Below, in pieces: positions 25,184 to 33,126 of a stretch of 64,000 nt of DNA. Location of the stretch: the NCBI RefSeq assembly GCF_002218025.2, contig NZ_AP018682.1, positions 96,295 through 160,294 on the forward strand, in the 5' to 3' direction. A program made the translations under genes and the position numbers. The notes beneath the pieces were generated by a model. It made no database searches. It saw nothing but the letters and a program-made list of their open reading frames with translations, and was not told the origin of the DNA. Position 1 is the first letter of the stretch. Each line of letters starts with the position of its first letter. This DNA comes from Vibrio casei (GTDB lineage: Bacteria; Pseudomonadota; Gammaproteobacteria; Enterobacterales; Vibrionaceae).

Positions 25184-26034
25184 TAAGCGACATTTTGATT
25201 TTCAAAGTTAACTGGGCTTAGATACCCAAGAGCACTGTGCCTTCTTGTCCGATTATAATCAACCTCTATGTATTCAAAGATCGTTTGGCGCATCTCGTCT
25301 CGCGTCATGATCGGCTCATACTGGATCGCTTCAACTTTCAATGAATGGAAGAAGCTCTCAACACAAGCATTATCCCAGCAGTTTCCTTTCCTACTCATAC
25401 TTTGCTTTAGATTATAAGCAGTTATGATGTCTCGATAATCTTTTGAGCAGTACTGACTACCTCGGTCACTATGAACGATAACCTGCTCAGGGAACCCTCG
25501 ACGGAACAAGGCCATTGATAACGCATCGCAAACCAGAGTTGCCGTCATTCTGGTATCCATAGACCAACCGACTACTTGCCTGGAATAAAGGTCAATGATT
25601 ACCGCCAAATACAGCCAGCCTTCGCTTGTCGCAACATAGGTGATGTCTCCCGCCCACTTTTGATTCGGAGCCTCTGCCTTAAAATCCTGAGCCAGCAGGT
25701 TCGGAGCAACTGGCATTTTATGTTTGCTGTCCGTCGTACACTTAAACTTACGTGCCGCTTTCGGCGTTAAATCCTGCCGCTTCATACTGGCGGCAATGGT
25801 TTTAACATTACGGCTATCACCGTTCTCAGCCAGCTCTTTCTGGATGCGCCTTGAGCCATCACGACCTTTGCTATTATCAAAAGCCTCTTTGACCTTCGTA
25901 TCAAGCTCTTGCCGAGTTACCTCGCGCTGGATGGCCTTGTGGCGATGCTTAATCCAGTAATAAAACCCACTTCGTGAAACACCGAACACCTTAGCCATGC
26001 GGGCAACTCTGAAGCACAGCAGGTGTTCGAGCAT
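25183..26034 (-). CDS. IS3-family transposase OrfB (copy 3)
   Basis: This 283-residue protein is identical to the OrfB at 6797-7648, with the same DDE blocks (WAGDITYV, HSDRGSQY, VESFFHSLK). The stop codon TAA shares a base with the ATG that opens the downstream ATPase frame, which can make the ATPase fragment a passenger of transposase translation. Confidence 0.93.
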   Translation of the reverse strand: MLEHLLCFRVARMAKVFGVSRSGFYYWIKHRHKAIQREVTRQELDTKVKEAFDNSKGRDGSRRIQKELAENGDSRNVKTIAASMKRQDLTPKAARKFKCTTDSKHKMPVAPNLLAQDFKAEAPNQKWAGDITYVATSEGWLYLAVIIDLYSRQVVGWSMDTRMTATLVCDALSMALFRRGFPEQVIVHSDRGSQYCSKDYRDIITAYNLKQSMSRKGNCWDNACVESFFHSLKVEAIQYEPIMTRDEMRQTIFEYIEVDYNRTRRHSALGYLSPVNFENQNVA

Positions 26035-26048
26035 AAATTCGTAGCAAT

Positions 26049-26333
26049 CTACTTTAGGTTTTTCGCGAAGTAGGTGGCGGCCTTTTTTACTATATCTAGC
26101 TCTTCAGCTTGCTCAGCCAATTGTCGTTTGAGTTTGGCAACTTCAGCGGCTAGATCTTTTTCCCGCTGACTGGTGCTGGTGTCGCTCTTAGCTGACTTAC
26201 GCCAACCATAGATCTGGGATTCGTGTAACGACAGTTGTCTCGCTGCCGCAGCTACTCCCACTTTCTCTGCTAGCTTCAGGGCTTCTGCTTTAAATTCAGG
26301 GGAATGGATAATACGTTTTTTCTTGCTTGTCAT
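26049..26333 (-). CDS. IS3-family transposase OrfA (copy 3)
   Basis: This 94-residue protein is identical to the OrfA proteins of copies 1 and 2. The N-terminal HTH and leucine-rich coiled coil are intact. With orfB in the -1 frame, an OrfAB fusion can be formed. Confidence 0.93.
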   Translation of the reverse strand: MTSKKKRIIHSPEFKAEALKLAEKVGVAAAARQLSLHESQIYGWRKSAKSDTSTSQREKDLAAEVAKLKRQLAEQAEELDIVKKAATYFAKNLK

Positions 26334-26395
26334 GGTTCACCTCGTTAGTGATTGTACTCACTTAACTCGGTGTCCAAAACTGCTGGTGCGGATCA

Positions 26396-26475
26396 CTACA
26401 AAAGCAAACAAATTTGTCGATTTTTACTTGGGAGACTTAGATCCACATTGGTTTGTAAATTCAGGGAGCTATTAA
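26396..26475 (+). pseudogene. 3' end of a gene cut by the IS
   Basis: Immediately after the IS, the frame TKANKFVDFYLGDLDPHWFV, then NSGSY runs to a TAA at 26473-26475. The last A of this stop codon is the A of the next gene's ATG. This is a tight translational coupling that marks it as a genuine gene end. The upstream part has been removed by the IS. The family is not recognised. Confidence 0.45.
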
Positions 26476-26948
26476 TGCAAGAAAGGAAACATCTAAATGA
26501 TTATTTTGACATACCTTTTAGCGAAGAAGAGTTGGATAAGATTCGTTGGGAGGCTCAAGATTCGTTTAAAGCTACTAAAGAACTATCCAAGTATCACTCG
26601 TTTAATGGCAAATTACTTGGCATAACCATAGCGACGGCATTATTTGCCGTAAGTGCTATTAACCAAAGCGATAGTAGTGAGCTAAAAGGATTTCTAGTGT
26701 TGTTATTAATAATTCTCGCCCCTTTGTCACTATATAGACACTTCAAAGCCAAGAAAATGGAGAAAATTAATCACCATGCTGGTATTAAATTTAGAGAAAA
26801 GTATGATTTTTATGCCATGTATGATGAACACTATAAATTAGGCATGGTAGTACTTTCATACGAGGTCGAGAGGAATGGGAAAAAACGAAATCGATATAAG
26901 AGATTTGAAATTCCTACATTTCTTGAAATTGAACATGGTCTTTCTTGA
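26475..26948 (+). CDS. Hypothetical membrane protein with two transmembrane segments
   Basis: A 157-residue protein. Residues 1-45 are acidic and helical (FSEEELDKIRWEAQDSFKAT). Two adjacent membrane helices follow (about residues 47-63, LLGITIATALFAVSAI, and 71-87, LKGFLVLLLIILAPLSLYRH). A cytoplasmic C-terminal domain of about 70 mixed residues ends the protein. It was the second gene of an operon, because its ATG overlaps the stop codon of the truncated gene before it. The start at 26475 follows GGGAGC. The function is unknown. A small two-TM protein after a lost effector is a layout seen in defence and toxin systems, but there is no direct evidence for that here. Confidence 0.6.
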   Translation: MQERKHLNDYFDIPFSEEELDKIRWEAQDSFKATKELSKYHSFNGKLLGITIATALFAVSAINQSDSSELKGFLVLLLIILAPLSLYRHFKAKKMEKINHHAGIKFREKYDFYAMYDEHYKLGMVVLSYEVERNGKKRNRYKRFEIPTFLEIEHGLS

Positions 26949-27010
26949 GCCACTATTCCATTGAAATTAGTGGCCCAGGTTTTGTAAGTTACGAAAGTAG
27001 GTAGGCAGTG

Positions 27011-27226
27011 TTATCCAACCTCAATTTCCACTGAAAACGACTCATGAACCTCAGTGCTTTCAGTTTCATCAATCAATCTAGTTACTACACCACTACATAA
27101 TAAATTCTCAAGCGCTTCTTCTTCGCTATCTGCGTTGGAGAGCGCTTCAATCCAATCGGATTCACTCACTTTATATTCTACCGTTTCAATACCGGTACAC
27201 TCGACAGTGCGAGTACGGGTTAGCAC
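27011..27226 (-). CDS. Small hypothetical acidic protein, start uncertain
   Basis: A protein of 71 codons from a GTG start (LTRTRTVECTGIETVEYKVS, then EALENLLCSGVVTRLIDETE), not recognised. The frame extends upstream as TDTHCKTDILDGEIV, without a stop, to the TAA that ends the gene at 27275. That segment also looks coding, yet no ATG, GTG or TTG lies in it other than the GTG used here. The real start may be a rare codon, or the stop at 27275-27277 may be a recent mutation splitting one longer gene. It is the last of three small genes in a row. Confidence 0.5.
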   Translation of the reverse strand: MLTRTRTVECTGIETVEYKVSESDWIEALSNADSEEEALENLLCSGVVTRLIDETESTEVHESFSVEIEVG

Positions 27227-27274
27227 TATTTCGCCATCTAGGATGTCCGTTTTACAGTGCGTATCAGTGATCGT

Positions 27275-27499
27275 TTAGTAGGTTGATTCCACCCCCTCCA
27301 AATAAGCAGGAGACTGAATTTCGAGTCCGGCTTTATGATGGTTTAAAACTGTCTCTAATAGCATGTAAACCGCACCGTTGAACTGCTCATTACATGCATG
27401 TTGTTCACGGTACATTTCGCTTGAGCTGATGCTCGCTTGAGTAATATCGTCTGCATTTTGAATGGTGATGCCATAGCAGTTGAGTTCTAAAGTTTTCAT
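27275..27499 (-). CDS. Small hypothetical protein
   Basis: A 74-residue protein (MKTLELNCYGITIQNADDIT, then NGAVYMLLETVLNHHKAGLE), not recognised. It starts 23 bp downstream of the gene at 27523 with a clear GAAAGGGCAT region before the ATG. It ends in TAA, immediately followed in the same frame by the coding-like DNA of the gene at 27011. The three genes probably form one operon of plasmid-borne unknown genes. Confidence 0.55.
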   Translation of the reverse strand: MKTLELNCYGITIQNADDITQASISSSEMYREQHACNEQFNGAVYMLLETVLNHHKAGLEIQSPAYLEGVESTY

Positions 27500-27522
27500 T
27501 GAAGATGCCCTTTCGTTGGTGA

Positions 27523-27855
27523 TTAATGCACGGAATTCGACGAAGATGTAGTGCCATATTGATTCAGTACATCTTTGATATAAATATGGTCTTTGTCGAT
27601 GAATGGACTAAAGCCTATCAAAATGAAATTGTCATGAAGCACATCACCACTCAACGCTTTCTCAATGCTCTTTTCTATATCATCTGGCTTAATCAGACCA
27701 TGAATCAGGCACTCACTCGCATCTGTTTCAGTGAGTTTTAATAGAATACCTACCCCTTTTTCCGTTGTGCAATTTTCAATGATTTGACTTTTTAACTCTT
27801 GAATATTCTCGTCAGTCAATCGTAAGTTTGATGTCATTTGTACTTGGTCGCTCAT
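27523..27855 (-). CDS. Hypothetical protein
   Basis: A 110-residue soluble protein (LRLTDENIQELKSQIIENCT, then SECLIHGLIKPDDIEKSIEK), not recognised. Its start is supported by an AAGGAAAC ribosome site six bases upstream. It is the first of three small genes running to 27011. It has an acidic composition and no membrane segment or signal peptide. Confidence 0.55.
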   Translation of the reverse strand: MSDQVQMTSNLRLTDENIQELKSQIIENCTTEKGVGILLKLTETDASECLIHGLIKPDDIEKSIEKALSGDVLHDNFILIGFSPFIDKDHIYIKDVLNQYGTTSSSNSVH

Positions 27856-28085
27856 AGCGTTTCCTTACTATCCGGTTGCTGTTAACTCTAATTTACCCCC
27901 TCTTTTAAATCGGCAAATTCAATACTCGGCATAATGACACATAAAGTGTTGCGATCAGCCTCTAAGCCCTATTTTCAGTCAGCCATAATCGTTAAATTTA
28001 GATAACGGTTAGTGATTTTGAATGTATCGGAATCACACTAAAAAACCGTAAAAATGCCGCAAGGCACAATAATCAAAATGAAAAA

Positions 28086-28241
28086 ATGAAATTTAAAAAG
28101 GAAAAATATGACTTAAAATACAATGCAATACGTATAGTGGTAGCGGCTCATCTATTTTGGATAGTTCATGGCGAAACCATACTCAGGTGGCTTAAAATTG
28201 GTAGATGGATTTGGAAACACCGTGAGCTTACGAGAAGATAG
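28086..28241 (+). CDS. Possible 51-residue basic/hydrophobic small protein
   Basis: An open frame of 51 codons (KFKKEKYDLKYNAIRIVVAA, then HLFWIVHGETILRWLKIGRW) with a basic start, a hydrophobic middle and a Trp/Arg-rich end. It lies alone in the 438-bp gap before the IS66-type element. The ribosome site is weak (AAAATGAAAAA), and an earlier ATG is followed at once by a stop. It could be a small membrane-active peptide or chance. The rest of 27856-28293 shows no other gene. Confidence 0.25.
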   Translation: MKFKKEKYDLKYNAIRIVVAAHLFWIVHGETILRWLKIGRWIWKHRELTRR

Positions 28242-28262
28242 TGTACATAGGTATTAAGAAGC

Positions 28263-28284
28263 GGCTCTGGCCGAAAGCCAGAGC
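28263..28284. terminator. Hairpin at the end of the second IS66-type element
   Basis: GGCTCTGGC, the loop CGAA and GCCAGAGCC form a strong stem just past the tnpC stop codon at 28294. On the plus strand it is followed by CTGTTTTG. It can insulate the element from outside transcription. Confidence 0.5.
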
Positions 28285-28293
28285 CTGTTTTGA

Positions 28294-29892
28294 TTAGATA
28301 TTGGACTGATAATTCCAGGGCAAGAACTGTTGTGGATTAGCCTTAACTTCACTTTCCATTCGCTGTATCGTATTAAAGTAATCCAGCACATTTATACCCG
28401 CTTCGGCTGATGTCGCTATCATCGCCATGATCACATCCGCAATGCTCGCACCAGCCTGTGTTTTATGGAACAGGGCATTTTTTCGGTTGCGAGCAACTAG
28501 CTTGAGTGCTTGCTCCGCTCGGTTATTATCCAGCTGTGCTCCCTCGAGACGGCAGAAGGCGGTCAGCCCCTCATAATGCTTAGTAAAATAATTAATTGCT
28601 TTACCAAGCCCGCTGTTTTCTTCTGTACTTCCCCTGTTCAGCTCGGCCTGACCCCAGTTTCGGATCTGCTCCATTACCGGAAGTGATAGCTTTTTATGCC
28701 AAGCTAACCGTTGCCCCGCGTTAAGTCCTAGCTCCCTGGCTTCATCATCGTGTCGCCAGATTTCACCATACCACTGTAGTACTTGCTCCACTTCATCTGG
28801 AAACTGATTAAGGACTTCGGCAAACTGCCGTCGTCCGTGACTGTTGCACAGACTGTGTTCGACCACGTAATCAAGCGATGGGCGGTTGCTGGATAAGGCA
28901 TCACTCATCAATATCGGGGGCGCGAGTGTCCGGCCACGGTCATGTAAAATCTCGTCGATGAACTCGCCGGCATGACCGATATTGGTCTGATACAACACGA
29001 CAGTACGACCCTCTTTTAAGCCCGCGACTAAACCGGAGCTGTAAACACCACTGCGCTCTCGGGTTTTTGTTCCATTTCTCTGCGGCTTTTCTATCGGGAC
29101 TTTGTCTAAAATTCGGTTGGTCGTGTCATCTAAATAATAGTGCTCTGCGTTTGCGGCAAACACTCTTAACAAGTTATAAATGGGTTGCAAGCTATTGGCG
29201 ACTAACTCGACTTGGTCAAAGATGGTTGAGGCGGTCAGTTTAATCCCCATCAGCGCTTGCGTACTCTCCTGACGATAGTAGGGTGCACCTGCAAAAAACT
29301 TGTGAAGAGCCATCAGGCTGCGGGCACTGTAACCATACTTCTGGCTTGGCTCTCCATCATTTATCACGTCATTAGGTAACTTGGCAGTGAAGTACTGACC
29401 ACAGGCATTGCAACGTAGCCGCTCCATAACGTGTTGCTCTGGGACGAACGGACTTTGCCCAGTGATCCGCAACAGCGTAGCGGGCTCGTATTTATATAAC
29501 TTGCCTTTTTGACACTCGGGGCAACTATCGCCTTTCTTTAGATCGTCCAGTTTATGCTGAGTGACTTTCGGTTTCACTGGTGGTGTGCTGGGTTGGGTAT
29601 TTTTAGGCTTAGGACGTTTTTGACCGCGGTTTTTGTTTTTCTTATTTTTCTGGCCGAGTAGAGTGTCCATCGTTTCTGATGACTTGACCATGCCAACCAA
29701 CTTACGCAATTTATGCAGGGTGATATCGTTATCAGACAGACGCTCTTGCAAGGCAGCCAGCGTCTTTAATGCCTTCAACAAGATGTGGCAATCTTCCGCA
29801 CTCAGTGCTAAGTCGTGCTCCTTTGCCTCGTGCACTCGCTGGATAAGCCCGTCCAGCTCTTCGCTGTCAATATCGGTAAAGTCTTGCGCCAT
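28294..29892 (-). CDS. tnpC: IS66-family transposase TnpC (second type)
   Basis: A 532-residue transposase. The N terminus is helical (LDGLIQRVHEAKEHDLALSA). A basic linker follows (KKNKNRGQKRPKPKNT). The zinc-binding region has CxxC pairs in SCPECQKGKLYKYE and LRCNACGQYFTAK (about residues 122-170). Catalytic residues sit in HYYLDDTTNRIL, PPILMSDALSSN and LDNNRAEQALKLVARNRKNA. It differs strongly from the TnpC at 19709, so the two elements are not copies. It looks intact. Confidence 0.9.
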   Translation of the reverse strand: MAQDFTDIDSEELDGLIQRVHEAKEHDLALSAEDCHILLKALKTLAALQERLSDNDITLHKLRKLVGMVKSSETMDTLLGQKNKKNKNRGQKRPKPKNTQPSTPPVKPKVTQHKLDDLKKGDSCPECQKGKLYKYEPATLLRITGQSPFVPEQHVMERLRCNACGQYFTAKLPNDVINDGEPSQKYGYSARSLMALHKFFAGAPYYRQESTQALMGIKLTASTIFDQVELVANSLQPIYNLLRVFAANAEHYYLDDTTNRILDKVPIEKPQRNGTKTRERSGVYSSGLVAGLKEGRTVVLYQTNIGHAGEFIDEILHDRGRTLAPPILMSDALSSNRPSLDYVVEHSLCNSHGRRQFAEVLNQFPDEVEQVLQWYGEIWRHDDEARELGLNAGQRLAWHKKLSLPVMEQIRNWGQAELNRGSTEENSGLGKAINYFTKHYEGLTAFCRLEGAQLDNNRAEQALKLVARNRKNALFHKTQAGASIADVIMAMIATSAEAGINVLDYFNTIQRMESEVKANPQQFLPWNYQSNI

Positions 29893-30007
29893 TTAAGTTC
29901 CTGTCGGCTGGCTTGCAGTGCTGATGCGCTCAATTATTCCAGCATTGTGGGATCAGTCAACATGATCGTGAGGATCGATAACTTAAGGGGGAATAGTGTG
30001 CGTACGG

Positions 30008-30334
30008 TCATACTTTTTGCCAGCCAGGCAGCCCCACCAACAGAGCTTTAAGCTGCTTCGCGGCGACAGGGGTCACCCCATCTTGGTGATGACGGGGCCA
30101 ATCTTGAAAGCGGCCTTTGCTCAGGCGTTTATTGATTAACCAGAAGCCAGAGCCGTCATAACATAATGCTCTAAGCATGGTTTGACGGCGGTTGGTAAAC
30201 ACAAACAGGGTTCCGCTACGAGGCGACTGTTTTAGCTGATGACGACACAGGGCGGCGAGTCCATCAATACCACAGCGAAAATCGGCTGGTTGAGTCGCAA
30301 GCAGGATTTTACTCTCAGCAGTCAGGTGGATCAT
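30008..30334 (-). CDS. tnpB: IS66 accessory protein TnpB (second type)
   Basis: A 108-residue Orf2 protein with the family pattern ILLATQPADFRCGIDGLAAL, SGTLFVFTNRRQTMLRALCY and DGSGFWLINKRLSKGRF. It overlaps tnpA by 4 bp. A 115-bp gap to tnpC contains no other frame. Confidence 0.9.
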   Translation of the reverse strand: MIHLTAESKILLATQPADFRCGIDGLAALCRHQLKQSPRSGTLFVFTNRRQTMLRALCYDGSGFWLINKRLSKGRFQDWPRHHQDGVTPVAAKQLKALLVGLPGWQKV

Positions 30335-30705
30335 TTTACTTCTCCTGCTTCTTGTATCAGAGCTCGCAATAAGTCAGGAGAGACAAGGCCGCTGATACAG
30401 ATCTGACTTGAATTAGGAAGAGTGAGCTGAAGGCTCAGGTCTGATTTAGGTAGTAAATCAGGCTCTATCTGTAACGGAACAAAATCAGGAGCGGACGACT
30501 TAACGGGAAGTTGCTTGCGCCAGTCATTGAGCTGGGTGGTGCAGATCCGTAGTGCTTTGGTCACGTGACTGATCGGATATTCTTCAAGCAGCTTGAGTGC
30601 TAAGCAGCGTAGTTCATCGGGGATACTGGCATGTTTATTAATGCGGGTTTGTCGCCAGTGCTCAAAGTCAGCAGTGGCCTGAATCAGGTTTTTCTGGTTT
30701 TGCAT
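30331..30705 (-). CDS. tnpA: IS66 accessory protein TnpA (second type)
   Basis: A 124-residue protein starting at MQNQKNLIQATADF, chosen because AAGGAAGGC precedes it. A longer frame reaches back to 30732. The helix-turn-helix is in LRCLALKLLEEYPISHVTKA, then LRICTTQLNDWRKQL. It is the first gene of the element's operon. Confidence 0.85.
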   Translation of the reverse strand: MQNQKNLIQATADFEHWRQTRINKHASIPDELRCLALKLLEEYPISHVTKALRICTTQLNDWRKQLPVKSSAPDFVPLQIEPDLLPKSDLSLQLTLPNSSQICISGLVSPDLLRALIQEAGEVK

Positions 30706-30886
30706 GGTGCCTTCCTTATATTGGATAAGCACTTAGTAAACCAGAGCTGGCGAGTTAAGTTGAGCTATGCTGCCGTAAGCTCACGAAACACCGGATGTGG
30801 TTTTGGGATTTATTGTAACCACCAGCAGTCAACGTATATTGTTGGTAGGAATTTAGCAGGGTGTTATACCCTGCTATTTTTCCGTG

Positions 30887-31644
30887 TTATGCGGCTTTGT
30901 GTGCAGCTTTCTCGTTCATCGATTTCCGCTCAGCTCGTGAAATGAATTCACTTCGAACCTGTACCCCATCGTTCATCGTTTTATTAACCAAATTAACCGT
31001 ATTATCGATGCCAAGTATTTCAGCGTGGAAACAAAACGTTCGAAAGTGAGCGCAGGCATTGGCTCTCAACGTTTCATCGGGCAGTTGTCGTACGACAGTA
31101 TTTAGAGTGTTGATCATAAAACCGATGCGTCCTGATTTAGACGTCATCTCGCGGTCAGGAACATTAATGTCTCGCGCCATTAGCCCCAATTTTGCGCCAA
31201 ATAAAACTTCTGGATCAGCGTTTAACTCCTCCAATATTCCAACCATTAAATCGATAGCTTTGTCGAGATCGCAGTGCGTGTTTTGAAGAATGATACTGTC
31301 TTGGTCTAGTGGACTCTTCGGAACTTCAATGTCTAAACCTGAAGTGGGTTCGATTAGATACGCTGGTGAGTAACATTCGACTCTCGATTCTAATATCTTT
31401 ATTCCTTTCTTTAAGCTATCCAAGCGCTTGATTGATTGTCCATATTTATTGGCTTTCTCTAAAGCAAATGCGCCTGCTTTACGCACCTCTGATAGATTGA
31501 ATCGTTGACCGTCATGAGGGTGTGGTCAATCCAAATATCGCACTCGCCGGTTTCATCATTCTCGACAACTACTAACGTTGGTTCGTGCTCAATCTTCTCA
31601 AGTACAATGTTGTCAATCAGAACGTATCGTTGTAGTTCAGTCAT
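30887..31644 (-). pseudogene. Hypothetical gene split by a frameshift near 31490
   Basis: Two overlapping frames together look like one protein of about 250 residues. The first (31644 down to about 31490) reads MTELQRYVLIDNIVLEKIEH, then VENDETGECDIWIDHTLMTV. The second (about 31490 down to 30887) reads GQRFNLSEVRKAGAFALEKA, then NKYGQSIKRL and on to EKAAHKAA. Neither has a sensible boundary at the overlap: the first ends in an unrelated tail (NDSIYQRCVKQAHLL) and the second would need a GTG start inside LSEVRKAG. A single-base change between GGT and CAA codons would join them. The function is unknown. Programmed frameshifting is a less likely alternative. Confidence 0.5.
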
Positions 31645-31788
31645 GATCAGATAAATTCGTCCCAACTCCAGCACACAATCAGATCATCCTTAAGTACAAC
31701 AGGTCAATTTACACTCCCTTACTACCGTTATTTCTACATTGTGATAAGCTCACCTCCAAGCATCGCACTAACAAGAAACTTAACACAG

Positions 31789-32364
31789 ATGACAGATTCA
31801 ACCTTTCATAAGCAATTATCTGATGTACTCACAAACGCTCTACTGCACCTATATCTGGAAGTAACGAAATCACAAAAGTTCTTCACAACACAAGCCCGAA
31901 ACCAGATCATTATTAGGTATATCAAACCATTAGTTAAAGATCGCCGCTACGCTCTAGTAAAAAAAAGACTGAAAACCATCTCTTTAATGAAGCCTGCCGG
32001 TGAATCGATTGAAAAGAGACTTCTTCAGATCGTCGATAGCTATCAATCCGTTATTAATCCTAATGATTCAGAAAAGCTATTTCGAGTTCTCACCCATATG
32101 GAAAAAGGTGGTATCCATAGCATGCTGACCGAAAGTGATGACATGGATGATCAAGATATCCTTATGGTATCGGAAGCTAAAATTGCAGAATCATTCGACG
32201 CGGATGGCCTTATGCTTAAGCCGTTAACGCTTTTTATAAAAACGGAACATCCAGATGTTATAGAGCGTGAATTAAGTGTCCTGGGTTTCTTTTCAATATC
32301 AGCATCAACGCCCCCTGAGAAAACATCAATGTATGAGTTTACTTTGAGCCCACTCAATACTTAA
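31789..32364 (+). CDS. DUF2913 family protein
   Basis: A 191-residue protein resembling the DUF2913 family found in Vibrio and relatives (FHKQLSDVLTNALLHLYLEV, then QARNQIIIRYIKPLVKDRRY and ALVKKRLKTI). The function is unknown. The start was placed at MTDSTFHKQL; an in-frame ATT/GTG region further up is possible. It is convergent with the YgjP-like gene and overlaps its 3' end by 4 bp. It is the only plus-strand gene in this defence-rich segment. Confidence 0.7.
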   Translation: MTDSTFHKQLSDVLTNALLHLYLEVTKSQKFFTTQARNQIIIRYIKPLVKDRRYALVKKRLKTISLMKPAGESIEKRLLQIVDSYQSVINPNDSEKLFRVLTHMEKGGIHSMLTESDDMDDQDILMVSEAKIAESFDADGLMLKPLTLFIKTEHPDVIERELSVLGFFSISASTPPEKTSMYEFTLSPLNT

Positions 32365-33104
32365 AAACCCAACCTGTGCCCGTGCTCTTTCAGCCACGCT
32401 TTATGTTCACGATAATCGGGCATCACGCGCTCGACTTCTTTCCAAAAGCTTGGGGAATGGTCGTGATGGATGAGGTGGCATAGCTCGTGGATCACCACAT
32501 AATCCACGATACGGTTTGGCGCCATCACAATGAGCCAGTTGAATTCTAAATCTCCATAAGAAGTGCAACTGCCCCAGCGGCTTTTAAACTCTTTAATACG
32601 GATCACGCCAGTTTCGACGCCCACGACAGTACGGTAGCGTTCCACCTTCTCGCGAATTTTCTTTTGCGCTTGGCGTAAGTACCAATTTTCTAATGATTTA
32701 CGTACATAATGACGTTGGGCTTCAGGTTCAGGCACTGTCACCGTCATGCGACCATTGAGCAGTTTTGCCCCTTTTAATTCCCCTTGCAGCACCTTTAAGC
32801 GATAGTTGCGCCCAAGATAAGGAAAGGCTTCACCTGATACATAATGCTTTTCACTGGCCGGTTTGCTGGCTTGATAAATCGCGAGCTTTTCTATTATCCA
32901 TTGATGCTTGGCTTCCACCAGCGATTGTATACGTTCATGGGCTAAAGATTTTGGCACGACAATGCTCACCACGCCGTCTTCAACTTTCATCGAAGCCGTT
33001 TTACGGCGTGAAGTTCTTACGATATGAACTTGATAGCCTTGCCCTTCAATCAAATCTGCTTGTTCGGCATTAATGGCTATGTCGTTAATTAAAGGCTTAT
33101 TCAT
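32361..33104 (-). CDS. YgjP-like zinc metallopeptidase (DUF45)
   Basis: A 247-residue protein of the YgjP/DUF45 family, with a zincin motif HELCHLIHHDHSPSFW (HExxH-type, plus a third His in HHDH) near residue 205. The family signature IKEFKSRWGSCTSYGDLEFN precedes it. Members are often encoded beside type I restriction genes, as here: it follows hsdR by 22 bp on the same strand. The substrate is unknown. It is probably the last gene of the restriction operon. Confidence 0.85.
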   Translation of the reverse strand: MNKPLINDIAINAEQADLIEGQGYQVHIVRTSRRKTASMKVEDGVVSIVVPKSLAHERIQSLVEAKHQWIIEKLAIYQASKPASEKHYVSGEAFPYLGRNYRLKVLQGELKGAKLLNGRMTVTVPEPEAQRHYVRKSLENWYLRQAQKKIREKVERYRTVVGVETGVIRIKEFKSRWGSCTSYGDLEFNWLIVMAPNRIVDYVVIHELCHLIHHDHSPSFWKEVERVMPDYREHKAWLKEHGHRLGF

Positions 33105-33126
33105 GTCAGCTTAATCAATCCTTAAA

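Larger units (their letters stand above)
25153..26395 (-). mobile_element. IS3-family insertion sequence, complete copy 3 (1,243 bp)
   Basis: This element matches the copy at 6436-7678 in length and ends, but is inverted. Both transposase frames are intact. The flanks do not show a clean 3-bp duplication at the ends used for copy 1; moving the boundaries by one base gives ACTA on both sides. It separates the ATPase gene from whatever preceded it. Confidence 0.92.
28294..30705 (-). mobile_element. Second IS66-family element (tnpA-tnpB-tnpC)
   Basis: Three genes in IS66 order, unlike the 19.7-22.1 kb element in sequence and with a longer TnpC. The terminal repeats were not identified, so only the gene span is given. 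Confidence 0.8.
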
